DNA of 64,000 nucleotides from Antedon bifida (GCA_963402885.1 OY727094.1:27530501-27594500); one strand, 5' to 3'. Shown: positions 1 to 13,150, counted from the stretch's first letter. Notes: generated by a model from the letters alone, not told the origin. A program made the numbers and translations.

Positions 1-429
1 AATGGGATTTAAAGCAAAAAATGGTCAAATGTTGAATTTAATCATTTATTTAGGTTATTTTATAAGTGAAAACATTTTTTTCCCGTTTTTTTTTCTACGG
101 AAGTGATTAACTAAAACTACAAAATAACCTATTCAAAGTCTGATTTAATTAATCTTCATTTTTCATGTTTTTGGGGGACAATGCATCTTTAAATGTTTGT
201 TTTCATCTTTAAATACTTTTGATGTACAGGATACGTACTATTCATCATTTTAATATAACTAGTAGTATTTTGTGTTTTTGTTAATTTTCATTTTAGTGGC
301 ATTTCAATTTGTATATTGATGGTTTGTTCGTTTTATTTTAAAAATATAATATACATTTGCATGGAGTAATCTATGTCTATTGTATGTAAATGCATGGAGT
401 AATTGGCCTTTGTATGGTACATTTATTAC

Positions 430-3400
430 CTTTGACGAACATAACCAATGACCTGGCCGACTGGGGCTTCGACTACGACCTCAAGACCACAGTGATTGTT
501 GTTAGCGCACCAGCAACAACCTACACAGCACTTGTACTCACGCGACACACGCATCACTTCCTGTAGGTCAAAGATACTTTATTTCAATTTCTCGACTTTA
601 CTAAATCGTGCATTGGAAATAATATTCCTTTTTATATACACCGAGGATGTAACTCCTTCCATTATTAAGTGCAGTGGCGTAGCGGCTATGAGCACTAGCT
701 GGCTAACTCACCAGTGGTGCTCACCGGGAAAACACAAAAGTCAGAATTCCAAGTTTATGATACAGTACGTCTCTACTTAAAAACAGGCATTAAAATAAGG
801 CTAAATATGCCAGAGTGACTTTGCCCCAACTCTTTCACCACTTTCTGTCGCCAGTGGTGGAGGACCCAATAGATTACCTAAATCAAGGCCTGTGGCTGGC
901 CTTTGTGATGTTTCTGATTAAGTGACTGCATAGCTTACCTGGTTTGTATTATCTATGACATGCATGGTGAAACCCCGAGCTCCGTCAAAGCACTCTTGAG
1001 GTACATCAGATTCTAAAAAGCAAGTTTATGGTCATGTAATGAGGGTATGCTACCAGGATGAACGATCATAGATCTAACATAAAGATTTTGTGCAGTTCCC
1101 AAAGCAGCTAAAATACATTAAATGATGAATCTAAGTTTAATATTAACAAAGATACTATTTTTGTAATATTGATAATGGAAATAATTGGTTAATAACTTTA
1201 AAAGTATGTACTATACATGGAAGAAAGTGCTTCGACATTACAGGTCTATTAAGTAGTAGTGTAGTGTCTGGTAATTTAGTAATAGCCTGGGTGCAGAACA
1301 ATTATTATACACATTTGCGGGAAAAAAGTATAGGAAAATTTTTTTTTGGTTTTTCTAATAGAGTATACCATATGGAATTTCAGAAAAAAAATCCCCATCC
1401 CAGGGTCTTGGGGAAAATTTTTTATGGCACTTTTAAATTTTGGCCTATATAACACACACAAATTCCTATTAACACACACAAATACCTATATATAGGGGAT
1501 AGGGAAAATCAATTAACAGTTTTTGTTACTTGCAGTTGTGTTTTAATGATTAAAATTAGTAGAGGCTTACTTTAATAACTACTTCTCATAGTAGTTGATG
1601 AATCAGGTCGATACGATGACATCATCATGCCAGAATCCAATATGGCGTCCAATTTGGCGGGGAAAACAGGGTATTGCTAAACCCCCGCAAACCCCTGGAA
1701 ACCTAAAAAAAAAACATAGAAAACCCCACCGAACCGGCATAAAAGGGATTGAATCATGTAGTGTACGCCCCACTGGGTATGTCCATGTAAAAAAAATTAA
1801 AATTTCTACTGTTAACTACTTATTTTTGGGATAAAACATAATTTTTTTGTTAAAAATTAGCAATCATTTTTTACCAAAAAATGATGTTTTACCCCAAAAA
1901 TAAGTAGTTAACAGTAGAAATTTTATTTTTTTGAAACATGGATATACCCAGTGGGTCGTACACTACATGATTCAATCACTTTTATTATGTTGGTTCGGTG
2001 GGGTTTGCTATGTTTTTTTGGAGGTTTGCAGGGTTTAGCAATCATTTTTGACCAAAAAATGATGTTTTACCCCAAAAATAAGTAGTTAACAGTAGAAATT
2101 TAATTTTTTTTTTACATGGATATACCCAGTGGGTCGTACACTACATGATTCAATCACTTTTATGTTGGTTCGGTGGGGTTTGCTATGTTTTTTGGAGGTT
2201 TGCAAGGGTTTGCGGGGTTTAGCAATACCCTGTTTTTTCCGCCAAATTGGACGCCATATTGGATTCTGGCATGATGATGTCATTGTTATCGACTCGATTT
2301 ATCAACTACTATGAGAAGTAGTTATTAAAGTAAGCCTCAGCAAATTTTAATCATCATAGCACAACTTTAAGTAACAAAAAACGTGAATTGGTTTTCCCTA
2401 TCCCCTATATATAGGTATTTGTGTGTGTTAATAGGCATTTGTGTGTGTTATATAGGCCAAAATTTAAAAGTGCCGTAAAAAATTTTCCCCAAGACCCTGG
2501 GATGGGGATTTTTTTTCTGACATTCTATATGGTATACTCTATCAGAAAAAAAAGAAAAAAATTTTCCTATACTTTTTTCCCGCAAAATTTGTACTGCACC
2601 CAGGCTATAAGCTATTATGGCTGTTGGTGTTGACTTACCTTCAAATACATAGTAGACTTGTTGACCTAAGGTATTTTTTATGTAGTATCTATTTGGTGTC
2701 TTGCAGTGGGTAACAACTGTATAAACATAAAATATAAACGTTAAGAACTACTACAGGCCAGACTACAGGTAAACGTAATTTTAGTCACGTCGGTCGGTAA
2801 CACTCGACTGCAGCCATGTATGGCCTTGTTAACAATATTATATATTAGACTTTGTATGTTCATCAGAATACCTTCAATGAGTTCAACAAATTGTTGTACC
2901 AGTAGCTGGTCCACCTGGGTCAGGTATTCTAGTCCAGGTAGGCAGCCAGGTACTGTTTCTGGCTTGGCCATCCATGGTGCACTGACTGCCCCGGGTTGAA
3001 CTCCAACCTATATTTAAAAATAAAGTAAATTTCTATGGAACACAATTTCAATTTGCATGTGTCATGTAGATTTGCTCAAAATATGTTATCTGGGTATTGA
3101 GAGTTTTACTTTAGCCTAAATTGTTTGTTACATTATTTAAAAAAGTAGTGTACGCCTAGGCTACACTAACTTAAACAATAAATGTTGTATATATTTACCA
3201 ATCCTGACTGTCCTAATTGTAACCAGGTGGAGCAGGTCCATAACCAGGTTGAGGATTGCCAGGTTGAGGATAACCTGGCGGTACTCCTGGATGGCCTTCT
3301 CCTGTGGAGGTCCGTAGCCTGGTTGATGTAGTCCTTGTGGTGGTACACTACCTGGGACAGGATCGGTACCTGGGACAGAACTGGCACCGGAGACAGGACC

Positions 3401-3442
3401 GGTATATGGGGCACCACCGTTACCAGTTGTTTTCTCCCTCAT
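430..3442 (-). CDS. PLSCR: Phospholipid scramblase, gene 1 (3' end off the left edge)
   Basis: Five exons are readable on the minus strand: 3199-3442, 2872-3007, 2639-2716, 939-1012 and 430-560, all with AG/GT borders. Exons 2 to 5 keep one frame and encode the start of the scramblase core: PGCLPGLEYLTQVDQ, YYIKNTLGQQVYYVFE, then a Cys-rich stretch (KCCVGCCWC) and [17 protein letters not shown]. Scramblases are membrane proteins that move phospholipids between leaflets in response to calcium; this family role is known, not shown here. The exons for the calcium-binding loop and membrane helix are not found in bases 1-429 and probably lie outside the window. Odd: the Pro-rich first exon does not stay in the Pro/Gly frame of gene 2. 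The frame that joins exon 2 reads instead as a Ser/Thr-rich peptide from an ATG at 3417, so the N-terminus may be different or broken. Exon 4 is one codon shorter than in gene 2 and lacks its CC pair. Confidence 0.8.
1288..2614. mobile_element. Foldback DNA element with about 0.6 kb inverted arms
   Basis: The two halves are inverted copies of each other, running from TAGCCTGGGTGCAG at the left to its complement at the right. Each arm is nearly 600 bp and matches the other closely, including an ACACACAAA/TATATATAGG block and a block containing CCAATATGGCGTCCAATTTG. A third, partial copy lies at the centre (about 1850-2040). Flanking TA at both ends fits a TA target duplication. No transposase is encoded, so it is non-autonomous. 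It sits in intron 3 of scramblase gene 1. Confidence 0.8.
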
Positions 3443-5163
3443 TTATTAATCTGAATTCTTAGGAAACCCATACAAATTTAAGGCGGGTTCCGGGTTTAAA
3501 ATTAATAGTAAAAAATATAAAATATAATTGTTTGTCTCTTGAATGGTAAAATTTGAACTTATTATACATGTGCGATGAAGCAGAACGAAAGCTGTGAAGT
3601 GAAGCCAAAATTGCAAGTGGTATGACCGTGTTACAGAATAGGAAAATCATGAAATGGTCAATCTTCATCTTCAAGAGCTTCAATCATGCAGGTTTTGACG
3701 CAAAATATCCACAGCCACAGCATAAAATGTGTCAAATGAAGATTTTAACCCATTGTATTATAATAGTCAGTTGTAGGCATACTTATTTTATTCAATGTGC
3801 TGTGCAGATTAGTAAGCAGTAGAAATTCAATGAATGCAGCACAACTTGTATCTACAGTTCAATGTAGTATGCTGCAAAATATTTATAACAATAGCCAGTG
3901 TAAAAAAATAAATGTATGGTTTTGTTGTTCCATTATAATCTCTCAGATTCACTTGTACTTGGCCTATTTTTTATTAATACTTTCCATTATATCTCCCATG
4001 ACTCATTTTTTTCTATACTAACAATGTTGTAATATTAAGTTATGCATTATGATTGATTATAAAAGCACTGTTGTATATAATCTGTCATACTGTAATTCCA
4101 ATTAGCCTCTGACAATACTGAAGTTTACAATCCATCTGTTCAAATATGAATTTAAGTATTTGATAAATATTGAATATTGCCAAAAGTAAACAATTCAAAT
4201 TCTTATCTACTTGTAATTTATCAAGAGAGCAAATAAAGTCCAGTACACTATATGCTTTACATATGTAGGCCAGGGCACTGGAAATTTGAGTTTATTTGCC
4301 CTAGACAAGCCTACTGTATAGTAAACCAGTCTAAATCACCGCTTTTTTACCAAATTGACTATGTTTGCTGATAGTTAGTTACTAGGCTGTAGTAGGGCTT
4401 GTCTCACGAGTATTGTACATACCCAGAATATGCAGGATTCCTTCTGTATTATCATATGTTGCACATGTTTGGATAGTTTTGTACACCGAAAGAGGATCTG
4501 ATATTCTTTATTTAAAAACATTTATTAACATACAAAAAGAAATTACAATAGTGTAAACCTCAACCTCGCATCAAATTTTAAATATGGAAACAAAACCTGA
4601 GAAGTGTGCTATATAGATATTATTATTATTATTTATAATACAGTTCAGTATTATTTATATATAACAAAGTACATACAAATTATTATACTACAATAAAAAT
4701 ACTATACAAAAAAATTATACATCTTACTTTTTTTTTCTAATTTGCACAGTTTTTTTTATCAGAATTGACTTAATCTGTGCATGCACTGTTAATAAAGTTT
4801 ATGAATATATGCTATATTAACAGCTATTCAGACGACATCCCTAATTAAGAGACACTTTTATTGTGCCCTAGAGGTTCTACTGTATTTAATGTAACCAATA
4901 AATAGACTGTAGTCATTTCTTGTGCTAGCTACTGTAAGAATACATAACTTATACATATTTTTTCACCTCTAATCTCTTCTTATATACTGAAATATAAGCT
5001 ACTACTGTTTGTCTTTGGTACGAATTGTTATAAATAGGTACGAACATATTGTTAATGTTAGTAAGTATATAATTTGACAATGTTACTGTGTAACTACAAG
5101 GTATAATGCGTTGGGGAATGAATATCCATGACATCAACAAGAGAAAGTACGTCTTGAAACCAT
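3443..5163. other. Spacer between the two scramblase genes
   Basis: AT-rich DNA with no exon that I can support. It should hold the upstream region of gene 1 and the 3' untranslated region of gene 2. A short TATTAT run is near 4617. Open frames at 3622-4021 are low-complexity and match nothing recognisable. Confidence 0.5.
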
Positions 5164-8100
5164 CTAATGATGGTTGTTATTGTTTTGTTTCTGTTCAAAA
5201 AACATAAAGTCCTGAAATAAAAAAGTAAAATTATTTTTAACATACTAATTCTACTTACTATTACATACAGGACTGTTTGAATTCATTTATTTTGCAGCAA
5301 ACTCATAATGCGGCAATTACAGAACAGACCTATAAATTAGGCAGTGGCATTAAGAAAATTCCTGGAACTGTGAAAATAGAATTATTGCGACTGTCCTGGG
5401 ACACTGATGGTAAGTAAATTATGCTAGCCATAAAGCTACTGTTTTTTAGTCGCGTGGACGCGACTCTATAGTTCACTATGTCGGTCGGTCTGTCTGTCGG
5501 TCCGGTATCACTATGCATTGTAGCACGCGACTTAATGGCTGTTGGCCTTGTTCTCCTATAATGCAGTATGTGGAGTGGAGTTGTGGCTTGGTGGTTATGA
5601 TGCTTGGCTACCATTCCAAGGGTCCTGGGTTCAAGTCCCGTCACATATCTGGATTTTTTTCTAAGGACAAAATTAACTCCACTCCCAAAGACTTGTAATA
5701 AGACTTTGTTTATGTAGAGCATCTTGTGTATATGTTTGTCTTGTGAACCTCTGAGGGTCCCTAATGATCAGCCTCATTAAATATGGTCCAAAAAAAAAAG
5801 TACTGAAATAAGTTCTTTAGACCTTGCAAAGACCATTCAATGAGAAAGAATGTTATAGTTTGGGATGCGATTAGAAAATTTACTTGACAACTTACAATAA
5901 GAAATACAGCTCCTACTAACGTAGCTTTAACTTTCACATCCAAGTCCATAGCAAATTCTACACCAAAATTATCGGCGTTGGTGTACATCTCTTTCACTAA
6001 GCCACTCCACTGCTTAGAAACCTTTCCTATTTCATCAATACCATTTGTACTGAAAACCTTTAAAGGAACAGTAGATTGTAATAGTATGATGGTGGCGGCA
6101 ATTATGAAAATGTGATTAGTTGAATTATGGTGGTGGCATGATGAAAATGTTATGTGTTGAATTATGGTGGTGGCATGATGAAAATGTTATGTGTTGAATT
6201 ATGGTGGCGGCATGATGAAAATGTGATAAGTTGAATTATGGTGGCGGCATAATGAAAATGTGATGAGAGTTGAATTATGGTGGTGGCACGATGAAAATGT
6301 GATGAGTTGAATTATGGTGGCGGCATAATGAAAATGTGATGAGAGTTGAATTATGGTGGTGGCATGATGAAAATGTGATGAGTTGAACACGGTGGTGATG
6401 GGTTGAATTATGGCGGTGGCATGATGAAAATGTGATTCCTTGAATTATGGTGGTGGCATGATGAAAATGTGATGCCTTGAATTACAGTGGCATGATAAAA
6501 ATGTTTGTAATATTACCTTAAATTCCTGATCCCATGTGCAGCATATTCCTTGGCAAATGCAACAAGGGCCCAGAATGGTCAAGACGGTCTCTTTCTCTGC
6601 ATTCATTATATCATAAGACGCTTTCCAAAAGCTCCCTCTAAAAAATGAGATTGTCTTTTATTTTTCTCTTAATTTAATATTGAAAAGAGACAATATTTTA
6701 TTTTTGGAATTATGGGCATGTCATGTAATTACATATATGTACTGTATATATAATCTATTACCTTTGACGAACATAACCAATAACTTGGCCAACTGGAGCT
6801 TCGACTACGACCTCAAGACCGCAGCAATCACTATCAGCGCACCAGCAACAACCTGCACAACACTTGAATTCGCGTGACACACGCATCACTTCCTGCATGT
6901 TAAAAGGTTATGATCAGCATTATTAAATGTTATTAAAAATACAAACTAGTTCAGTTTTATGAACTTCAAGACTGTTATTACTTTCCATTGAATTTAAATA
7001 TTAAGTCAACTTCCTTGTACAGTAGACACAATGATCTGCTTTGTGTTGGTCTTGCTCAAATGTTTTAGTTCCTTGTCTCACTAACCTGTGCACTGGAACT
7101 ACAGTAAAATCATGAAAGATGATTTTCCGTGGAATGAACCAAAGGCAATATGTTTTAGCACTACGACTAGCCCCTATTCATGGGCCACTTTACTGGCCCC
7201 GAAGGTGTCCTCTTAATAGAAGTTCTACCGTATAACTGTTTGTTGTATAACAAGTGTATACAATTACTGTCTTACGACATGTAACTCTCTCCATGGTTTT
7301 GAATATGGTTCCTACCTTACCTGGTTTGTATTATCCACAATATGCATGATGAAACCTCGAGAAGGGCCGCAGCACTGTCGTTGACATACGTCCGATTCTG
7401 AAAAACAGATTCATGGTCATGTGACTAGGATAGGCCACTAGGATCAATACACGATTTTTGGTAATGTTGGCTTGTGCATCGATGGAGACTAATTAACTGT
7501 GAATTCAGGAGTTATTGATCATTAACTTCAAAAGAACATTGCCACCCGGATTTTTAGCGATCCAGACCAAGACGACATGCCATGTCGTCTTTTGAACATA
7601 AACAGAGGCAGACCAGTATGCTATCAATTTATTTGTATAAGATTAATAATAGTATTGAAAATGGAAAGCATATTTGAACATTTGACCTCACTGTACTGTA
7701 GATGGCAAAAAATATTTAAATACAAAAATATAGGGGGCGTGGCATTATTCGAAGAGCTGTAACTTAAAAACGACTTGGACGTTTGTTAAAAAAAATGTTC
7801 TGTGTGGTCATTACATAAAGGAACATTTGAAGAAAAAGGGTCAGTTAAGGATTTGATTTGACACTGACTGCCCCTTAACCACATTGCACATGTCTAAATA
7901 GTAAGCTATTTTATATATACTGTATATACATTACCTTCAAATGCGTAGTAGACTTGTTGACCTAAGCTGTTTTTGATTTGGTATCTATTTGGTGTCTCCC
8001 AATTGGTAAAAGCTAGTGTAAAAATATACATTAAAATCAAATAGTGCTATTAAAATTAAATTATTATTTTAATTACTTTTGTGCCACGGTTATTGCATAT

Positions 8101-9040
8101 GCATTAAGGAATATTTCATAACTAAACGTATCTTTACAAGGTTTTTTTATTTTGTGTATATTAAGATTAAAGAATGAAATACCTTCAAGGAGTTCCACGA
8201 CTTGATGAACCAGCAGCTGGTCCACCTTGGTCAGGTATTCTAGTCCAGGTGGGCAGCCAGGTACTGTTTCTGGCTTGGCCATCCACGGTGCACTCACTGC
8301 CCCTGGTTGAACTCCAACCTATAAAAGAAGGTTTCACACATGTAGTAAATTTCTTTATGGTTAAGGTTAGAAAAGGACTGAACTTGTAGAATAAAAAATA
8401 GTAAATTATTTTTGCGTTTGAAGTTCGTTTGCTCCAACTTGGATGTTCTTAGTTTTAATTCTTGCAGTATGTAATCGGGAAAAACAATTTTGAACACTGT
8501 CACTGTATACTATAACTACCATGCTATACTCGGGACTGTATTTTTTTAGTGCCCTATATATTTCTTTTTGTATTTAAACTTACAAATATTTATTATTAGT
8601 TAATTATTTTCTATAATAATAGATTGAAGAGTGTTGCTAATCAATTCTAGCCCATTTTTTGAATTTTGTTTATGAAATGGAATAGTATTTAATTAATTTG
8701 CTTATAATACCACTCCTGGCTGTCCTTGATAACCAGGTGGTGGAGCAGCATAGCCTGGTTGAGCAGGTCCATAACCATAGCCAGGTTGAGGATAGCCTGG
8801 TTGAGGATGGCCTGGTTGAGGATGGCCTGTTTGAGGATGGCCTGGTTGAGGATAGCCGGGTTGAGGATAACCTGGTGGTACTCCTGGATAACCTGGTGGT
8901 ACTCCTGGATAGCCTTGCTGTGGAGGTCCGTAGCCGGGTTGAGGTTGTCCTTGTGGTGGTACACTACCTGGGACAGGATCGGTACCTGGGGCGGGTTCAG
9001 TACCTGGGGCGGGACCAGTACCAGTTGTGTTCTCACTCAT
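5164..9040 (-). CDS. PLSCR: Phospholipid scramblase, gene 2, eight exons
   Basis: Exons: 8711-9040, 8183-8318, 7935-8013, 7321-7397, 6762-6892, 6517-6637, 5896-6057 and 5164-5211, about 360 residues. The start is the ATG at 9040 ([10 protein letters not shown]). Residues 1-110 are Pro/Gly/Gln-rich, with PPGY motifs of the WW-binding kind. The core follows: [41 protein letters not shown], the Cys cluster KCCAGCCWC (palmitoylation region in the family), [16 protein letters not shown], the EF-hand-like loop [16 protein letters not shown], and a membrane helix ending FLI|DFMFFE. Exon 8 ends in an Asn/His tail and TAG at 5164-5166. Exon phases agree at every junction. Odd: exon 3 has one extra base near 7980 (TACC|CAAATC) that shifts the frame between NRY and QIKN. 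This is either an assembly error or a real lesion; the other seven exons look intact. Its neighbour at 430-3442 is a tandem paralogue. Confidence 0.9.
5447..5533 (+). repeat. Short dispersed repeat, TAGTCGCGTG type
   Basis: About 85 bp from TTTTTAGTCGCGTGGACGCG to GCACGCGACT, with CACTATGTCGGTCGG inside. The same sequence is inverted at 25805-25878. The ends carry inverted CGCGT/ACGCG words, as in a tiny MITE. It lies just upstream of a SINE in intron 7 of scramblase gene 2. Confidence 0.6.
5565..5795 (+). mobile_element. tRNA-derived SINE
   Basis: The head contains an A-box-like GGCTTGGTGGTTATGATG and a canonical B box GGGTTCAAGTCCC, spaced as in a tRNA promoter. A body with AACTCCACTCCCAAAGACTT follows, then a tail with GAGGGTCCCTAATGATCAGC and an A-run. 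A second copy of head and body is on the minus strand at 17100-17275. The tail matches a piece at 13085-13150, which suggests a 3' end shared with a partner LINE. Confidence 0.8.
6085..6500. repeat. Minisatellite, about 40 bp unit
   Basis: Roughly ten imperfect tandem copies of a unit containing GAATTATGGTGGTGGCATGA and TGAAAATGTGATG, in intron 6 of scramblase gene 2. The unit length varies between about 37 and 45 bp. Long open frames through it are an artefact of the repeat. Confidence 0.85.
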
Positions 9041-10963
9041 GTTCAAGAATTATTCTGAAATAAAAGAATTGCACCAGTGAATAATTCTGTAGAAATAATA
9101 ATTGAATGAAAATTGAATACAGCATAGCATGAACAAGTTCAGACTTGGATTCAATGGTAGAAATTCACTTTAATATAGTACTCTAGATTATGACCAAGGA
9201 CACTCCTGATTAAAAAAAGGTCAGTATAAAGTAACAATGTACCTGTGTAAGTAATGGAATACAATGGAAGACCCAGAACATTTGTTGTACCTTTCAAACA
9301 CTGAATAATATCAGTGGTTTATAGTTTTATTGCTGTTATTTAACTGTGTACAGATCCATTATATTATCTCTCATGATTTTCTATACTATAAATACTGTAA
9401 TTTCAGATTCAGTAATAGTGCATCATGATAAATTTTAATACCCCTATGATCCGTCTATACAAAACAAAGCAGAGCAATTTTGATGACATAATGTATAATT
9501 AAATTCACAATGTTTATGTGTAAAAATTCACTGAAAAGAATTTACATTAATGATTATGTAACTTGCGTTTATATCCAACGTTCAGTGTTAGTAGGAAAGT
9601 GAAATTACATAAAATAGTAAATTAATTAGGCCTACTGTGACTTGTCAAAGTCTTAAATAAAGAGAAATAGAATAAAAATAACTGGGAAATATTGTTTTTA
9701 AAAACATTTATTTATTTAATACTGTAGATAGTAGGCCTACAGTAGTAGTAGCCTAAACACTTTTTAGGCCTAATAATATATTAATAATTAATACAAGGAT
9801 AGGCCTAGTCCACAGATGATATCTTATGCCAATCAATGGCAATGGCCAAGCAAACGGGTCTAAGCTAAGCCTAGTACAAGAACTAGGCCTGGTAAAGTAC
9901 TCTAAACTAGGGGCCCTTGGGCCCTACAGTAGCTACTACCTAGGCTAGGCCTAGGCCTAGCTTATACTTTATAGCTAGCTAGCTAGCTAGCTAGCTAGGG
10001 ATAGGCCTAGCCTAGCCCTAAATGAATTAATCAAAACGAGTCAGATTTTTACAATAAAATAATAATTCTGTTATTCAATCTAGTCTACTTACCAGAGAGC
10101 CTATTTTTTAAAACTAGACCTCGAATAGTGTACCGATGCCGATAAAATAAGTATAATAAGTTCTTTGGTATAATGTTTAGGCCTACTGTTTACTAGCAAT
10201 AGGTAGAGAAGAACCATAACAAAATACTGTATACGCCTACGCACTAAAACTAGGCGTGACTACACACCACCGAGCAGCAGCGATTGGACAAAAATAATGC
10301 ATTACGTCACAACATTTTGCCAGATATCAAAATTAGCCAATGAGAGCTCTGTATACATAATTTTAAGCTGGAGACTACTAGTTTGCGAGGCCTGCAGAGC
10401 TTCAGAGTCAAATGTTTTTGTCGAAGAAATAGTAAATTAAATGAATAATCAATAATTTAAATTTTCACTACACTAAATAAATTAATGCGAAATCACAAAA
10501 AAGTCATAGAGTACGTCATTACTAGATTTAAAATGCTAAAAAAAAAAGAAAACCCGCATAACTTGCCATTAACAGCATGGCAAAAGATTTTATCTTATAT
10601 AATTATATAAGAAAATTATAAACTGAGTTTAGGCGGGGACGGTTGATATCAATACAGTAGGCCTATAGGCTAGATTTAGGAAAAGTTATAGTTTAATTTT
10701 CCGCTGATGATGTTTGCCAAAAAATACTTTACTTAGAATGTATCATGTTGTCGGAAGTTTAGAATAGTCATGATAAATGAACAAAATTACAAAATCTAGA
10801 TTTATTTTGTAAAGGATAAAAGAGGCATAGGCCTAACTATGTTTAGCCTATAGGTTCTAGACCGAAATTAGTGAAAAGATAAATATTTTGGCACATATGG
10901 CGTTTCCTACGTATAACGCGGCTCACAATATTATACAGATATTGACTGCTTAGAGGTTAAATG
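9041..10963. other. Gene-free upstream region of scramblase gene 2
   Basis: AT-rich DNA that probably includes the promoter and any untranslated first exon of scramblase 2, neither of which I can place. Between 9600 and 10020 it is dense in TAGGCCTA words and has a (CTAG)n run. At 10888 there is a partial copy of the dispersed TTTTGGCACATATGGCG repeat. Confidence 0.5.
9972..9998. repeat. (CTAG)n microsatellite
   Basis: Six to seven uninterrupted TAGC/CTAG units, self-complementary, beside a cluster of TAGGCCTA words. Confidence 0.9.
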
Positions 10964-11090
10964 TAAGATTTGACATCCCCGAGGAAATTATTTTATGTTC
11001 GAGGGAATATATATTTCCCGAAGCGCTAGCTGAGAGAAATATATATTCCCCGAGAACATAATATCATTCCCGAGTGGATGTCAAATCTTA
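10964..11090. mobile_element. Palindromic MITE, 127 bp
   Basis: TAAGATTTGACATCC at the left is mirrored by GGATGTCAAATCTTA at the right. The inner arms (GAGGGAATATATATTTCCC against GAAATATATATTCCCCGAG) also pair, around a GCGCTAGC centre. No coding capacity. Confidence 0.75.
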
Positions 11091-13084
11091 TATTTTACCG
11101 ATAAAAGGCGATATCTGTTATATTACATAGCCAACAACAAGTTGAATGTAACTGCTGGGTCGGGTGTAGGTAGGCCTCCTTTATGTAATAAGCCTGCCTA
11201 GTTAGGCATTGCATTCACCTTATATTACCTTGCGAAGAATAATATACAGATAATTACTAATAATGATTCCTTGGCAATAAAATATTCACTTAGGCCTAGG
11301 CCGTTTAAATTAACAGAAGAATTTCAATAAGCCTACATTAATAATAATAATAATATTACCAGGTAGGCCGAATAAATAATAATTCTTCTTCTTCGACGAG
11401 CCGAATCACCGGATGTTCAGCGCGTGGGGTTAGCGGGAGAGAAGATCAGTATTTTTTATTAATAAGGCAAAGTGCAAATCACACTAATCTTTCATCACAT
11501 CTAGGGAGGACTAATAACAATTGAGGGCGCTATGTATGCATAGTTTAATTAATAGTTTAGTTGATTAATTAAACTATTTGCGTGGCGCATCGGATGAAGC
11601 GTTGTCTTGTGGTGGAGTGACAATTCATGGCGAGTTTAAGTCCCAGTAGATGACTTTTGTTTATTTACCGCCAAACGCGAGTGTTGCCACACGAAAATTA
11701 CACAGTCAATATCATCGTACTTGAGAATTTGCTGGATTTTATATGTTTAATGACATGGACACGATAATCACGCGAAAATTACTCAGTCAATATCATCGTA
11801 CTCGAGGATTATACGATTTACGATCCTCGCAGCACGGTAGTAATATGCAGTTTCAACCAATCACGTTCACGTATTTAGGCTATGTAATATACGCATATTT
11901 AATACAAAAATCAAACGCCGACTGGTGAATTAACATATAAAAAGCCTTCGGGAAATTCAGGTTGGATATATTACAATCAATTCTGATCGAATACACTGCA
12001 CCGTATGTAAATTTGTCTATGAATCTGTTTATCCAACGAGTGAAACTCCAAACAGTTCAGCCACAATAACCCACACGTGTGAGAAAGATACTGTTACATC
12101 TGGTAAAAACTGCACCGATTAAAATCAACTGAATTGACATGGTTCATATTAATATATTTTTTACAAAAAAAACTCGGTTATAAGATTTTTATTACAACCT
12201 TTACAAGTACCCTAAATATTTTTCGTCAAAAAGCAGTGCGGAACGAGCGTCTTGAAATAAACCTATTTTATAGCCTAATATAGACTAATGTTATCAATCG
12301 TTAATTGCTTGTGTCTATTATAAAATAGATATAATTTATACACGTTTATACAATTAATTGTTTTCAATGATGATGTTACAAAATTAAAAAATGTTTGTAA
12401 CTCATATCATTACTCCAGTGTTCATCCTAGAACTATAATATGATAATCATTTATGCTGCCTTTGATATTATGAAAACTATTATTTTCACACGCCAATCAA
12501 ATGACGTCATCAATAAGCGTGACAATACAATTGTATTGTTCTTATATTGATCATAATTTGATTTGATTTTTTAAAATAAATCTTTTATTACCAGGCGTTG
12601 AATGCTAATTATACAAGACTTATACTTTTAATGTTTTTTTTCTAGATGTTAATTATGTGTTTTTTAATGTTTAATTGCTATTATAATGTACATTGATTTT
12701 AAAGTTTTTGTATCTGTAAAATTGTACTCATTTCAGTCTCTGGCTGCCTGTATATATTTTTTTTAATGAATAATTAAATATACCTTGATCGGAATGAATG
12801 AAATATTAGAGACAGCATAAATGGTTATCCTTTTTAGTTCTAGAAAGAAAACATTTCTAATTTATTTTGCTTTATAGTGTGTTACAATCTGTGTAGTTGA
12901 TCAATACTCCCCAGGTAATTGGATATTACAATCAATCCTGATCGATACACTGACGAGTCCATGTACTATTATGATAATACAAGTTCTAATATTTGGTACG
13001 ATTTATCAGAAAAAGAATTACTATGATACGAGTTACAGGTACTGATCTATTATGATTTTTATTCGTTTTTTATCTTGTATTTTA
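11091..13084. other. Gene-free region carrying pieces of NXPE flanking DNA
   Basis: No exon seen. Direct repeats of about 45 bp (CAGTCAATATCATCGTACT) lie near 11703 and 11783. Bases 11810-11900 resemble 25100-25200 upstream of NXPE-B, with a CCAAT word and an AT-rich TATTTA stretch. Bases 12420-12860 resemble intron 2 of NXPE-B (22288-22520). A word close to CAATCCTGATCGATACACTG occurs at about 11972, 12935 and 18483. These are likely debris of further NXPE-unit duplications. Confidence 0.45.
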
Positions 13085-13150
13085 TTTCAACAATATTTTA
13101 TGAGGGTGGTCCATCCAGCATCAGCTGATCATTAGGGACCCTCAAACAAT
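13085..13150 (-). repeat. LINE/SINE 3' tail fragment
   Basis: Read on the minus strand it contains GAGGGTCCCTAATGATCAGC, the tail word of the SINE at 5565-5795. No head or coding part is attached, so it is a tail-only fragment. Confidence 0.55.

Noticed and set aside
6199-6390. His/Thr-rich frame on the minus strand
   Set aside because: It is a minisatellite read in one frame, inside an intron.
8698-9063. Two long plus-strand frames opposite scramblase 2 exon 1
   Set aside because: They are the complement of a Pro/Gly-rich coding repeat; exon borders and homology support the minus strand.
11582-11665. tRNA-like stretch with GAGTTTAAGTCCC
   Set aside because: The B-box resemblance is partial and no cloverleaf or second copy is seen.
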